Assembly (NCBI GenBank): GCA_013396915.1
Contig: VWZL01001940.1
Coordinates: 606,896 to 670,895 of the forward strand
Source of the DNA: Stercorarius parasiticus
Taxonomy: Eukaryota; Chordata; Aves; Charadriiformes; Stercorariidae
Direction of reading: 5' to 3'
DNA length: 64,000 nucleotides
Part shown: in pieces, positions 50,501 through 63,978 of the stretch
Layout: each line of letters opens with the position of its first letter
How positions within the stretch are numbered: position 1 is the first letter of the stretch
The notes under the pieces: generated by a model
Database searches by the model: none
The model's input: the letters and a program-made list of their open reading frames with translations, nothing else
What the model was told of the DNA's origin: nothing
Translations under genes and position numbers: made by a program

Positions 50501-53500
50501 AAGACTACAGAGTCTTGCCAAAATACAGAAGATAAAACACATTCTTGTTGTCAAGTTGGCTTGTCCTTTTAACATATGGCACACAATTTTATTTCATCTT
50601 AAACTCAAAGCAACAAAGTTTAGCAGCTAGCTCTCGTTACAGAAGTTGAAATTTTAGGCTCATTAAAAAAATAGTGTATTTAAAATTCTGTATTGATTCA
50701 AGAACACTGGGAGCTACTTTAAAAAAAAATCAAAGGCAACAAAAACATGAGTTTCATACAGCTGGGAAGCAATTCTGCTATTTGCTTCAAGCTTTCTAGT
50801 AACATAACATGGCCTTTGAGTTAACATTTCATTTCAAACCACTTTAAAAACATACGATTGCTCTGTGATTGTTCTGCTCCCGTGGACATTTTCATTGGAA
50901 AACTCAAAGTCTGGACAGATATGTTCTCTAGTCAGTGCTCACTGATTCTCTAAAACAAAGGGCAAAAACCCCAAGGGCATGAAAAGATGTTTCTAATTAC
51001 TTTTACACTATTGATGAGAAGCAGATACTTACTCCCTGCTGCATAATACCCATGTGCCAGGTACTGTACCACTCAGGACATTCTCTTCCAAACTTGCTTA
51101 AAACAAGCTTTTGTATTTTGACCTACCGCTACCAAGCCTGTACAGTAGCTGTTAACCAAACAGGGAGAAAATGACACATAACAGAATGGTTCCGTTGAAA
51201 TCTATTACAATCATCTTTCCTAAAACTTCCAGGTACTTTCTGAAAACATCCCCCCTTCTCCATTCCCATCAGATGCATAGAGATTGATGAGATACACCTC
51301 TGCTAAGGAAACTTCACAGGTAAGCCTTACACAGGCATTAACTACAGCTTCACTTAGTGAGGAAAGAGAATTTTAGTTAGAATGATTATGCCCTGAAAGA
51401 TATGGAAAGATGGATTTCTTTTGAAGGCAGTATCCTGTATCAAATCCATTTCCACCTAGAGAACAGCTACTTAGAACATTTTGTTCAAACTGAAAAATTT
51501 CCAGTCCTTTGATTACAAAGGCAACCTGCCAAGTGAGAGTATAAAATTAGCACATTAGTGCAGTAGTGTCTTCCTTACTCTGAAGACAGCTTCAGTGCCT
51601 CAACTGCATGCCATAGTTTTACAGGGGTAAAACTGAGCTAAGACTAACTAGATGCATTCTTTCCTACTCCAGAGGTTCAGAATCACTGGAACAGCATTAA
51701 AATACGGATATCGAGCCAAATTACGTCTACTGATGAAAGAGCAAGAACCAAGTGGCAATAAGAGTGCGAAGGCAACCCTAGCGCACGAGGAGAACCCTAC
51801 TACAACAGCCAACAAACACCACAGCAAGCAAGCAGCACCCAACCATTTTATCCCTTCCTGCTGCAGGGCATATTGTAGCACAGGTGTTTCCCACTGTGGC
51901 TTGCAAGCGCCAAGTCAATTTTTCAAACCCTGGGTGTAAGTGCTGCTCACTTTAGAAATGTAAGTTATTTTTAAAATGCATCATCAAAAAAAGGTTCAAT
52001 ACAACCCTTTTTCCTTTTATTCTCATGTTTGATAAACATTTCAGCAGGCATCTATCCAATTTAAGCAAGCTCTGGGTGTGCACCTGCTCCAAGCTTTGTC
52101 CCAACTCTGGCAGCATGAATTAAATCTGCTGCCTTTATTTATATAGTCACTGGAAAGGTTTCTCCTACCCATCTCTTTCAGAGACCCCATCACATCTCCT
52201 CCCACCCTCTCCCCCAGCAGACACTGAAATGATTTTGCAAGCAACGCTACTGTACCCAGTAGTTTCCTTCTCTTGAGCTGAAACAAAAGGACACACTGCT
52301 GCTCGGGAGGTATTGCTCTGGGCAACTCAGCAGCAGCAGCCACCACGGAGCGAGCGATAACCAGACAGGGCAGCATTCCGCTGAACTGAGCTGGAGATGG
52401 TTGGTTTCAAGAGGAGACCAGTGTCTGCTCCCACAGCCTCTTTGCAAAGGTTCAGGTAAGAGGACATGAAACAGTTCCTTTCCCAGCGAGTTTCAGAGCA
52501 ATAAGGACTGCTTGCAAGCCTAATTCCCCTGACACCTAATTTATTTATTTTTATGACCTCTAACAATATTCTTATTAGGGGTTTAAGAAGTTCTGTCTTT
52601 ATTCATTCCCCCATCCTCCAAAATAACTTCAGCAAGAGGGGTACAATAAAGGACATCACTTTGCCTAATATAACTACTCATGTGCGTGCTTTAAACAGCT
52701 TAAACATTTATAAAGGTACTCTCAATATACATCCCTCATTTCAAACCAGTAGCAGCCAGTCTCAGATTGTCAGGCAAATTGAGTGCTGCCCATCTCTGCT
52801 CCTGGACCAGCACACAGATGTTCCTCAGTCACTAGCTGCACCACAGCAAACTGCAGGACCTCCCAGCTCCAAACCATCTTTGCTTCTGCTCCAAGAGAAA
52901 AAAGTCATTTTTCACCCAAATCCACAAATATACCTCTAGACCCCTGCCAATTTTCAAGCTGTTGGTGGGATGGCTGGTTTTGTGCCTGCCCTGTTTGCAC
53001 AAGGACAGCATCTGACCTGCATGTGGAGGACAGTTTGCCATTTCACCTAAAGTTACCTGAGAAAATAAACTGATCCCATGCACTTGCACTCCCACGCAAA
53101 TCTGAGGGGACAACCATCTTAAGAATCAAGAGGACTGAAAACCCACCCAAAAACACAGAAGGAGCTAGAGCACAATGCAGTAGTTTCCCAGAGAGCAGAC
53201 CCACTTCTCAGAGCCAGCATGCACAGGAGGAAACAATTTGCCAAGCAAGTCGGATCTTGGGCTGAAAGCCAGAGGACAGCTCTGAAAAAATCTTCCCTCT
53301 GCCACCAAGTTCCCACCAGCAAGCCTCTCCCCTAGGTTTTATACAAGTATTGAATAACTTAACAGGAGAAGAGAGGCGATGAGAACTTCAGATGAGATCC
53401 AGCTGTACCCTCCCCAGCTCCCCTCAGCACCACCCAACTCAGCACACCCAATGATGAGCCTGAGGCTGAATCTACAGCAAAAAGACATGAGGAAAAACAC

Positions 53501-54354
53501 TTCAGAGCACTTGCCTGTCCTCACTGCATCACAGCTCACTACTCGCAGATTTGAGTCAGCCAGCAACCCCGAGTTTTGCTTTATTCACAAAATGGGCGAG
53601 GAGACCTCCCCTCCCTCTTCTCCAAACCTATAGAGGAGGCTTCAGGCAGACAGAGCTACTCATGGTAACTCCTCCTTGCTGCCCAGCGGGCAGGGGACGG
53701 CTGGAGGCTCCAGCCAAGAGCTCAGCCCATCCCTAGGGCAGCCCTGGCTGTGGGAGAGATCAGCTTTCTCACACACCTGGTTGCTCACAGCAGCAACAGT
53801 TCAGGAGAAGAGTGACACTACTGGCCAGAGATGGATGCTCTACCAGGCTAAGTAGAGGGGAAGCATTTGCTCCTATGAGAGCAAGCAGTGCCTTGAGGCT
53901 TCCAGAGGAGAAGCTGAGGCACAAATTCATCAGTAATGCAAAAAAACCTTGAGAAAGGAGCCTGAAAAGGCAAAAATATCACTGCTATTTAATTGCTTGA
54001 AAAGCAGGCAGACCCCACATCAAGAGAGGCAGGCAAGTTTAAAATAGCTTATTAAGGGGCAGAGTTCTGCTACATTTTCCCCTCTTTTAGAGCAAAATTA
54101 TAACAAAGTAAAAATCACGACTACTTTCTTCCAGCCTGAGAGGAACTTGGGAGAACAACTACAAAGTATCTGAGGCACAGAGAAGTCCTCTCTCCTGGAG
54201 GGACAAAGCAGGGTGAAAGAGGGCTCAGGAGCACAGAGAAGAGCACAGAAATCCGAGCAGGGCTGGGTTAGTAAGAGGGTGGACAGATAGGATGTAGAAG
54301 CTGTACACAAATTATAATGAAAGTGGGAGAACCACAAATAGCAACTTAGGAAAC

Positions 54355-54369
54355 AAAAAAAAAAAAAAN
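54355..54369 (+). other. A14 run ending in a single N
   Basis: A run of about 14 A is followed by one N at 54369 and then CATATTAAAGG. Unlike the N at 9123, the flanks are not duplicated, so this is most simply an unresolved homopolymer or a minimal gap. Confidence 0.85.
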
Positions 54370-57300
54370 CATATTAAAGGAAAGCAATGTTTTCTTAGAA
54401 GAGTTGAGTACAAAAATATTTGGGGCAACTCAAGCAAGCAGTTTCCCCCCCGCAGAAGGAGGTAATTTCTGGAAGGACAAGCAAGGACAAGTGCAGTTTA
54501 TTAGGGTGGTCAGAGGGGAACAGGACAGCAGTGAGCCAAGGTGAAGAGAGAAAACAACTTCAAAGCAGTTGCTGCGGGAGGTTAAATCAGGTAAGAGTGC
54601 ACTTTGCTAAGAAAGAAAAAGAGCAGGTGGTAATTGGGAGCATCTCTATAAATGGCCTTATTCCAACAGGAATGACAGTTACTGCAGAGCACATGTTTAT
54701 AAAATAAATAAAAAAAAAAAAGATCCATTTAAACCAGTGGCCAGAGCATAACCAATTACTGCTGTGATACAGGAAGCCGACAGCTGCAGACACAAAGGCG
54801 TGCTGGAGCTCAGCCCTCAAGAAGCGCATGAGGCCCATCTCTCCTTTTGAGTTTGGGTCTCCAGTTCCATTCAGGCCCCTCTAATTTACCATACATCCTT
54901 GATCAGGCATCGACGACAAAAATAACATGAGGGAACGGGCTGCCCTTATTTCTTGAACAAGAAGTGCCAAAACACAAGCTTGGGACAAAGCAACTTATCA
55001 ACAAGAGATTGCCCAAGTTAAAAGTTCCACGCCAGCTCGTCCAGCACATACCAGCATCTACGCTAACAGTGTGCAAAAGCATTGTAAGTTTTGAAAGTGT
55101 TTACCTTGCCTTAGTCATAATTTTAAGTTTTTACAGCCAGAGTTTAGAAGCGATCTTGTGATATTTTAAGCCAGTGACCTTTGTTTAGAGTGAATGTCAC
55201 TTTTAGCAGTATCTATTTTAATGCAGGCTACAACTTTTGGACTATATGAGCGGTGTAACAGTTTTGCACTGGATGGCACATGGCTTTACTACGCAGAGCT
55301 TTGCTCTTAAGAGAAGGTTGCATTAAAACCTACCTGCTGAAACTCCTGCTCACCCAATGCCCACATACTCTTTATTCAGATGTACAAGAGGGGGTTCCCC
55401 CAAGGTTGGCTGGTGTCAGGGGACCCTTTTGGGGCTGGTTTCATTCTGCCAGCCTAAAAACAAAGACCCAGAATTTGGGGTGAGCCGAGCAGTCTTCCCC
55501 CACGAAAGAGATAGGATATCAGAACAGAGGTTTTTTTGTTGTTGTTAAGACTACTTAATCCACACATTGAGCTGGGTCTGCCTAGCAACAAGTTGGAGTT
55601 TTAAACTTATATCATCCTACTTGTGTTCCCATGGCTACTGTCATGAACAGCGTGGTGGCAGCTGCACAAATCAGCACAAGGGTCCCAGGAGGGACATCTT
55701 TAAGATTCCCAGACAGAAAACAATACTGAGAAAGTATGAACACTACACCTGGTATGCCTGCCTGCCTTTACAGACCTTTATGCCCCCCTAAAATCACCCA
55801 GAGGAGACCCCTCCTAGGGACGGAGAGATGTTAGTCAGGGGAACAGACATACACGCTGACATCTACAGATCACTTGCACCGTTTACCACAAAAAAAAAAA
55901 AGCTTGGATTACAGATGCAGCACTTTTAACCTCTCACAAAGCTGTTAGCTTACCTAAATGCAGAACTATATACAACTCCAGCCAACGGTGTCTGCTGCGT
56001 GGGGCAGCTACCTCTCAACACAAAGTGGGAAGTAGGTGAAAAATCCTCCCCCCAACCCCATTCACGCGTGGCCAAGACTCAAATCGATGTTACTGATGAG
56101 AACAGAGGGATGAGTTTAGACCCCCAAAGAAGGTGGGAAGTCAGAGAGAGGAGAAAAAAGCTCCACATTTCAATGAAAGCTGCAAGTAAAGAGTTGCTTC
56201 AAAAGCAGTGCTGTTATGTAAACCAGACTTTCCCAGTTCTGCCGCTTCAGTTCCTCAAGAGGGGAGGCCGTTTCCTACTCAGGAGAGGTTTTTCTTAGCC
56301 TTTATCCATCCCTGGTCGCTCTGTGGACCTAAAATCTCTCTGTGCCCTCTCCAGGGACTCTCACCAGGGAACAGTTAAGAGGGGAGGGCAGGCATTGGTG
56401 CCCCTGCATGCAAGCCATGTTTATACGTATTCCTTAGGGATTTCTGAACTTAGAAGCCACAAATATGATTACACATTTGTTACGTTGTGCTTTCATACTA
56501 CAGTTATAAAGTCTAGGACACCAATTCAAGGTCACATACACTAATCATTTTCAACACCCAACTTTCAAATCAAAGTCTCTATATGAACTAAACCCCAAGC
56601 TGATAAGACATCTAGTCATCTAAAAGTACATGCACATGCTATCATGACAGGTTATCACAGATACCTACAGACAGCAGAACTGAAAAGCTGTGATAGACAG
56701 CCACGTGGTTAGACTCCTCTAATTAGGCAACTACGCTACAAAAACAAGCCGTAGGCTCTCTCAGATTATTATTTGTGAAATCCATCCAGGTGAAGAGCAC
56801 TGAGATAAGAGAGGTGGCAAGGAAGATGAAATAACTTTAAGGACAAAAACTCACAACGTTATCCTCCTGCCCCTAATGGGGCAGGGGAATATTTTTCTAG
56901 AGATAAACCTAGTTACACACACACAGAGTAGATACAAGATCCTGCTGATGTTCCCTAGAGGTACCTGCACGATAGAACGACAGGGTTGAAGGGGAAGCAT
57001 AGATTAGAATTTCCTCCCAAGAGGGGATTTTCGCAATTTTATCACACTGCTGCAGCCTCCTCCCCCCAGAGAGGCAACATTTACCAATACTTCCTTTATG
57101 AAGTTCAAAGAGCAAGCTGCTGCACAGAGCTGAATTTTTGAAGATACTTGGAAAGGTAGGTTAAACTCAGTTGTTTAGTCTCAAAACCTCACATGAGAAG
57201 CAAAATGAATGCAATGAAGCAAGTTTACTAATTTTGACCTACAATACTTAAAGGCAGTCAAATCACAGTCTGTTGCATTTCAAAACAAACAGTGAGAGGA

Positions 57301-59593
57301 GCACAAAAGCAGCCCAATTCTAGAATATGCTGGAGAAACTTTCACTGCCTTCACAAAGGCCGAGCACATCCTCTTGCACTTTCGAAAAGCACAAAGTAGT
57401 CAAAACTTTCATATGGAACTATAAATTAAAAGCTTGTAAAGTTTAAAGAAAGACACCCCTAATCTAACGTTTCTTAAAAAATGCTTTTGTAAGACAAAGT
57501 TTATTTTACAAATCAACTTCTTTTCAAGAACTGAATTTCAAACTGTTCCTTCAAGTTAAAACATTTAAGAATGTGGGATTGCTCATCTTGTTATAATGTC
57601 AAGTCAAAGCCTCAAGAGACAAGGTCACCCAGTGCAGAAAGAGATACAGACTTCCTGGGAAGGGAGCACGCTCTTTCTAACTACCCCAAAGTTTTCTTTT
57701 TGGTCTCTAGACTCAACCAACCATTAGTCACCATGTCTCAATCTTACCTTACACTTGGAATGGGTAAGGCAAGCCTTGGCCATGACCAGCAATTGTTACA
57801 CCTAAGGGAAGTGGGGATTAGCACTAACCACAAGTTTCTGAGGAGCCAGTTACTTCAGACTTACCTGCCTGGCACATATTAAAAAAAAAAGTATATTAAT
57901 ATTACAACATAGTTAAAAAAAAGACACACAGATGTCCAACGAAGCGTTGTCATTTATATTACTCTGAAGGTATGTGACAGGACTAGAGCCCACTATAAGC
58001 CGCATTATACAGTGCACCTTGATCACAGAGGCAAAGATTTCCGAGCTAATTATAATGACTAATCACAGGGAGCTTTAAGCCTTCACTTGGCCAAGTCACA
58101 GACCTAACTAGGGCTGAAAACAAGAGTTTTAAGAGCAACTCATTAAGCAGCAGGAACCAGCTATGAAGAACAAAGCATTCACTCTACCTAGTATTAATTC
58201 CAGTCCAGCCATTAATACATTTGTCAGTACATGAGACAGCTATTACCTCCACATACAAACATCGCATGTGCCAGGCAGGGAAGGAAGCCACAGGCTTTGG
58301 CTGCACTGAGACTTGTTTGTTTACTACACCATTCAGGTTTGAGAAGGATGTTCTTGGTACTATTTGAATAACGAGAAAGCTTCGAAGCCATGCCTTGGAA
58401 TAAGGTGGAGCTGGAGCTCTGCTCACCACCAGCAGCCTCTGCACCCCTTCACAGGACAAGTGAACAGATTGTCTGTAAGCTAACTACTGAGCCACACAGG
58501 CTTAAACATGGTCTTCCTTGGCTAAGCAGCCCAGAGGTAAGAAAGGTATGACACCAAATAACAGCCGTGCTCCTGCTGAGGTGCCAGAGATATGGATAAT
58601 GAAGTTCCCAACTTGAGCACTACTCTTCTTTTTCTCCAGGGTGGATTTAAAAAACAGAGGATAAGCTGAAGCATCAACATCTACAAGTCAGCTTCATTCT
58701 CCTTGTGTACAGGTGTAGTGAGAGTGCACCCTCTCCTGCCACAGTGACTGGACCAGCAGTATGTATCAGTGATGAACAAGACAAGACTGAGACTCACCCA
58801 CGCACCAGCAGAGCTGCCAGCACATTAAGGAGGTGGCAGGAGACATCTCCCCATTCCCTAGGGCTGCTGGGGACCAGCCTGACCATGAGAATGCCCTTCG
58901 CTTGCACCTAAATGGCTATGGGGTTGAGACAGCCAAAAAACAAGGTTTCAGCAACAGCTTTTAGTGGAGCACCTGTTGAGGAACTTCTCAGCTGCTCTGC
59001 AGTACAGCACAGAGAGGCTGTGACTTGCGGAAGGAGGGCAAGACAAATATAGCCCACAAGGGAGTAAGAGTTTGAGCAAATTACAACTGGGATGAAAAGC
59101 TCCTCTTCTCACCAGATAGTTTAACAGAAAACCCACCATACCCAAATTTTCCACCACCTAACTGGGAAGAGACACTTTTGTTGGGGATGATGCACGTCTC
59201 CTCAGACAACAGTGAAAGGACCAAGGCACGCCTGGTTTATCAAGATACTAGGCAGCCTCTCTCAGCCCAAACACATTGGGCATTAGTACATTATGGTTTG
59301 GTATTCCTGATTAGATCAAACATCCTCATAACTCTCCCTTCTTTTCCAAAGAGACTATTGCACTAAAAGGAGTTCCTCCTGCCTGTTTCATTTAAGGCAA
59401 AGTCATTTGAGGAGATGAGATAGCTTTCCAGGATACCAGTATTTCCAGTTTCAGGAGCTTGGTTTTGACTTTTACACTTGCTTAGATGGAGATCCCAAAG
59501 TCTCACCTGAAGAGCACGCTTTTTTCCCCACCCCCTTTCTAATGAGTCCGTTCTTGTAAACACCATTTTCTCTTACAGTCATTGGGTACTCAA

Positions 59594-59642
59594 GACTATT
59601 TGCAAACTATTAGGACTGTTAGAAGCAGGACTATTTGCAAAC
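59594..59642. repeat. 14-bp direct repeat
   Basis: GACTATTTGCAAAC occurs at 59594-59607 and again at 59629-59642, with 21 bp between. Each copy contains TTTGCAAA-like text. It is probably a chance or local duplication. Confidence 0.6.
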
Positions 59643-61318
59643 AAAGAAACAGAACAAGCTGGCTGGGAGCTGGACTTGCCAAGTGCAAGTCATAAGGGGG
59701 CTTTTAACAACATCTTGTTAAAGGGTTACAGTCTCTATTGTGTAGGTCAATATAGGTGCTTCTGCCCAGAACCCCGCGAAGTAGTTGAAGACACAACGTA
59801 ATGAAATCTGGCCTTTACAACCACCAGAGAAATACAGCTATTCTAGGGGAATCAGCCACCCAGGGGCTGTCCCATTATTATACTTTCACCTTTGATCCTA
59901 AATAGAGAGAGCATTTTAACAGTCCGAGTTGGATGGATGGATGCACCAGCTTCCTCCCCTCAGACGTGGCCATGCCACCACTTCCCTATCAGGCATTCCA
60001 GATCAGAGACAGCAGAGACTATGTATTTTTTTTTTCCACCCTTCTTAGACACAACTATACCGTTAAGAGTTTCTGACTACATTGAAAAGGGTTGTTGGTT
60101 TCTCCCGCCCCTCCAGCTCCCCTCTTCATTTTTGGTAACGCTGAAACAACACAGTCTTGGCCATGAAAGAAGGCCAGGGAATATCAAGTGTCTATGCAGG
60201 AGCACAGCTAACAGCATGGACCAAAGAAGGAGCTCCTCAAGGACTAGTGACTTTCTGGCAGTGAGCACCTTCCAGCAGGCTTTTCTGCACCTATGGGGGG
60301 AAGCACTACAGAGTATTTCCTTCCAACATTTTTACTTTAACTGTTAAAATACAACAAAAAAAAAAAAACCTGGGAAGAGAGCAGCTTTGCAAACAAGGGC
60401 TTGAAGTGCCCCAACTGACACACATCCCGACTTTGGATGTCTACACAAGACACTATTGAGTCAAACCAGCTTTTGCTCATCCGTTTCCACAGGAAATAGC
60501 CCCAGAAGCTGCTTTACAAAGATGACCAACACAACTGATGTCCAAAGGTATAAGATGTGGCCTGTATTCTCATTGCCATCACAACAAATGAGAGAATCTA
60601 AGGTTGTAGTGCTATAAAGGAGAAAGAAAAGTTCATCTGCCTTCAATACGTGTCAAAATTCAAGAGAAACCATTCTCTTCAGGGAGTTATTTAACACTCC
60701 TCAAAATTATAGAACCTTTAATCTTCACTTAAAGTCACTGGCTGTGTTGAAGTACTCACTAATGTTTTCTTCCTCTTATTAATTTATGCTATTGGAACAC
60801 TGAAAATAAGTAACAAGTAAAACGGTCAAGTGCAATATCAGTGCTTCCCCATATGAAAGATTTTTATTTAGCTTTAGGATGTGCAACTTTTCCTTCCACT
60901 GAGTTTTTCCATTAACAGGACATGTGAGTTTCATTTGTGTGGATTAGAAGAACCATAATAGTATTCCCTCTTCAAAACCTTCAATGTCTCAGACTGAGAA
61001 GTCGCAAGAAATGCTGAACTACTGATACCAGCCTTTCTTTAGTGCACAGAAGTTTTGGCTTGCAAATATTTGACTCCGAGCCCCAATAAGAGAAGAAATA
61101 GGAAAGACAATAGCAATTTTTCACATCACATCTGTGAAATCAAGGCCAAACAGTGAAACACAGCTGAAGTGCAAGTTTTACTAATTCTAGTGGGCTCTGG
61201 AATGGTATTTTCAGCCCAAAAAGTTTTGCCTGTTCTTCTCCCTGCTTGAATCAGCTTGTTTAATAAACACTTTGCCTCTGCAAAAGCCTTGCCTTTACTG
61301 TACAACTATTCTTATTAT

Positions 61319-61375
61319 ACAAATAATAACAGAGTTGTAAGTACTATACAATAATAATAGAGGTGTAAGTTTTTG
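61319..61375. repeat. 28-bp imperfect tandem repeat, two copies
   Basis: Unit one (61319-61347) reads ACAAATAATAACAGAG then TTGTAAGT. Unit two (61348-61375) reads ACAATAATAATAGAG then GTGTAAGT. The units differ by one indel and a few substitutions. Confidence 0.7.
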
Positions 61376-63239
61376 AGAGAATAAAAGTAGGATCAATGTA
61401 GTGAGAACTTACTTTCCTGAAGTAAGGAGAGATTGGGATACATAAGAAAGATAACAACATTAATTTTGGCAAAGAACCTGTAGGCTTTGCCACCATTAAG
61501 ACATTTACTAAAGGGGCTGTGGGTAAGGACCATCTCCTGTAGGATTCCAGCCACTGGGATTTTTACAGTCAAAGAAGCACATCAGGCCCTTCCTCAGCCA
61601 TTGCCACAGCAAGTTTTAGCCACAAGGAGAATTAAAAACTCGCACCAAAATATTTTAATCCAGAATGAGAACTTGTTATTTTCTGGTTCTAAGGATTAAG
61701 CAAAAACAAAGAAGCACAACCCTTAACCATTTTCCTCATACTCTGCTTAAACAAGGGAGAGGCAAGCATGCTCTGTCCTCCTCTGTGCTAACCAAAAGGT
61801 GCTGAGGACCTTTCCCTCCCTAAACCTAGGCAATCATTAAGACAACACTCTCTTCACTTTCAGTCCATACCATTTGGTACTTTTTTGCTCTTCTCTAGCT
61901 ACTTAATTCATGAAACACAGACCAATACCCCACCATAGCCTCGCTCTACCTCCCTCTTCTCACATAGTCTCACAGATAAGGATTTCAGAAAAGCTTTCCA
62001 AATTTTATTGCTCTTTCCTACAGCTCGCATGTGGCTGAGAAGTGAAACAAAATTAAATGCTTTCTCTGCCCCTCTGCATGGGGACAGAGGAACACCCACG
62101 TAAGAATGCCGATGTAAGAATCAGCAGTTACAAATATACCTCAGCCAAACACGAGGTATAATTGAACACTAACTTAAAAAAAAAAAATAGACACAAGGCC
62201 TAGTCTGTGCCATTTTCCCCTCAGACACAGCTAGAGCAGCATGAGCCCTCCGCATTTTACCAGACAGCTAATCTGAAGGTGAAAGCCTCCGCAACACAAC
62301 GCCAAGAAACCTTCAAGCTTTAAGATCCTTTGGTCAACCAGCCCCTAAAATTTCTAGTGAGAAACAGACACAGTATCTGTGCCCTCTGGTAACACTATTC
62401 CATCGATTTAACTTTAAAATTACCAGTGATACGGGACAACTTAACAGTTTCAGTCAAAAGGTCTTAGTGCAGTGTGCGTCAGGCTTATTTAGGGTTTTCT
62501 TTCTTAAACAGGGAAACAAAAGAGGCATAACAAATAAACACAACGTGGCTATTCAGCCTTCAGGACCCAGAAGAGATCACAAAATTCAGGGAACAATGTT
62601 GCAAAATTATTCCTGCATAATTCCACAGGCCAGGAAACCAACTCTTCAATACACAAGCAGACAAAAGTTCACCTCAAACTTGTTAATTAAGAAGTATACT
62701 TTTAAGGAGAAAAAAAAACAAAAGAAGAAAAAAATAGAGAGACCAATAAAGGGAGATCCAATGCCCATTCAGGTCATCAGAAGACCGATCATTTACTTCG
62801 GGTGAATCTACTGCGAAGAGCTTGCTATACTACGCTGTGTACTCAAAGAAGAGCGCCTGCTGATGCTGTGTTAGGGTAGATATTACTCAGAAAAAAAAAA
62901 TTGTTTCCCCACATCAGACACTTCCCCCTCCCTTCCACTCCACACAGCACCGAAAGCAGTAACCTTTGCATAGGTCACCATACATCTATAAGTTAAAACC
63001 AGAACAATATATAACCGAGCACATAATAGTGAGGAAGGGGCACATATTTTTATTTTTTTTCCCCTCCATCTATTATGTTAGAGAAATGAATTGCACAAAA
63101 GAGTGTAATTCACAGGGGTGACCAAAAAGCCGAAGTATTGTTGTGATACCTGGCTAATAGCCAGCGTGATGTGCGTCGTGTGTTACAGAAACGTCGTGTT
63201 TGACCTACAGATTGAAAAACAGTGTCAACTGCTGCCTAA

Positions 63240-63312
63240 CTAACAGCTCCCCCTCCCTCCCCCCCCACTTTTTCTCCTCCTCCTTCTCCCTCCTCCTCCC
63301 TTCCTCCTCCTG
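63240..63312 (+). repeat. Polypyrimidine (CTCC/TCC) tract
   Basis: About 70 bases are almost entirely C and T (CCCTCCCTCC, TCCTCCTCCTTC and similar), with an interruption CCCCACTTTTT. On the RCOR1-sense strand this is a GGA/GGAGGA-rich polypurine run. Confidence 0.75.
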
Positions 63313-63978
63313 GTCAACCAAGAAATGGAGTTCCCATGTGCCAAGACCTTGTATCTTATTTTGTCACAAAAATGAAGAGGGGAAGGAGTGGGGAAAAAAT
63401 GATTCTGCAAATAAGTACAAGTAATATTGAACTTAAGAAAAAAAAGCCTCTTTGCACCCCCCACACACCCCCCTCGGGGCCTTAACAGTTAAGAACAAAC
63501 ACATATATTTAATAATAAAAAAAGGCATCCAACATATTAGTGTACATTCTGAGGACGATCCACGAGAAACCTTTTTCCTGAATCCACACAATAGTAACTC
63601 TCAGGATTATTCGGTAAGGAGAAACCGTGTCTTTCCACATCATTCTTTTTGTTTTAAGGCAAGAGGTGCGGAGGATTCAATTAAGTTTGGGCTGGGCAAA
63701 GGGACAACTCCAAACGCTAAGATCTCCAGACAGGAGCGTTTTCGCTAGCTTCAACCTCCACTTAAAAAAGAACAATAGAAAAAAAAAAATTGCTTAGATT
63801 TCAAACTAAGGAGGTCAACAGCCTGTCTTTCTATACACGGAGATACATCAGTACTAACGTGCTTCCAGCACCTGCCTTTCAGCACAGCCCCAATTCCTTT
63901 GTTTGCTCAAAATTTGCTTCCATACCACTTTAAATAAGCTTACAAAGAACCGCAGCAGAATAGCTGGAATGTGAAACA

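Noticed and set aside
54340..54400. Second N (54369) as another false duplication.
   Set aside because: The flanks share no repeated sequence. The N ends an A-run and looks like an unresolved homopolymer.
55411..55430. TGGTGTCAGGGG, similar to a tRNA-Leu primer binding site of an endogenous retrovirus.
   Set aside because: Only about the first eleven bases fit. No LTR ending in CA lies directly upstream, and no gag or pol sequence follows. It is not called as an ERV.
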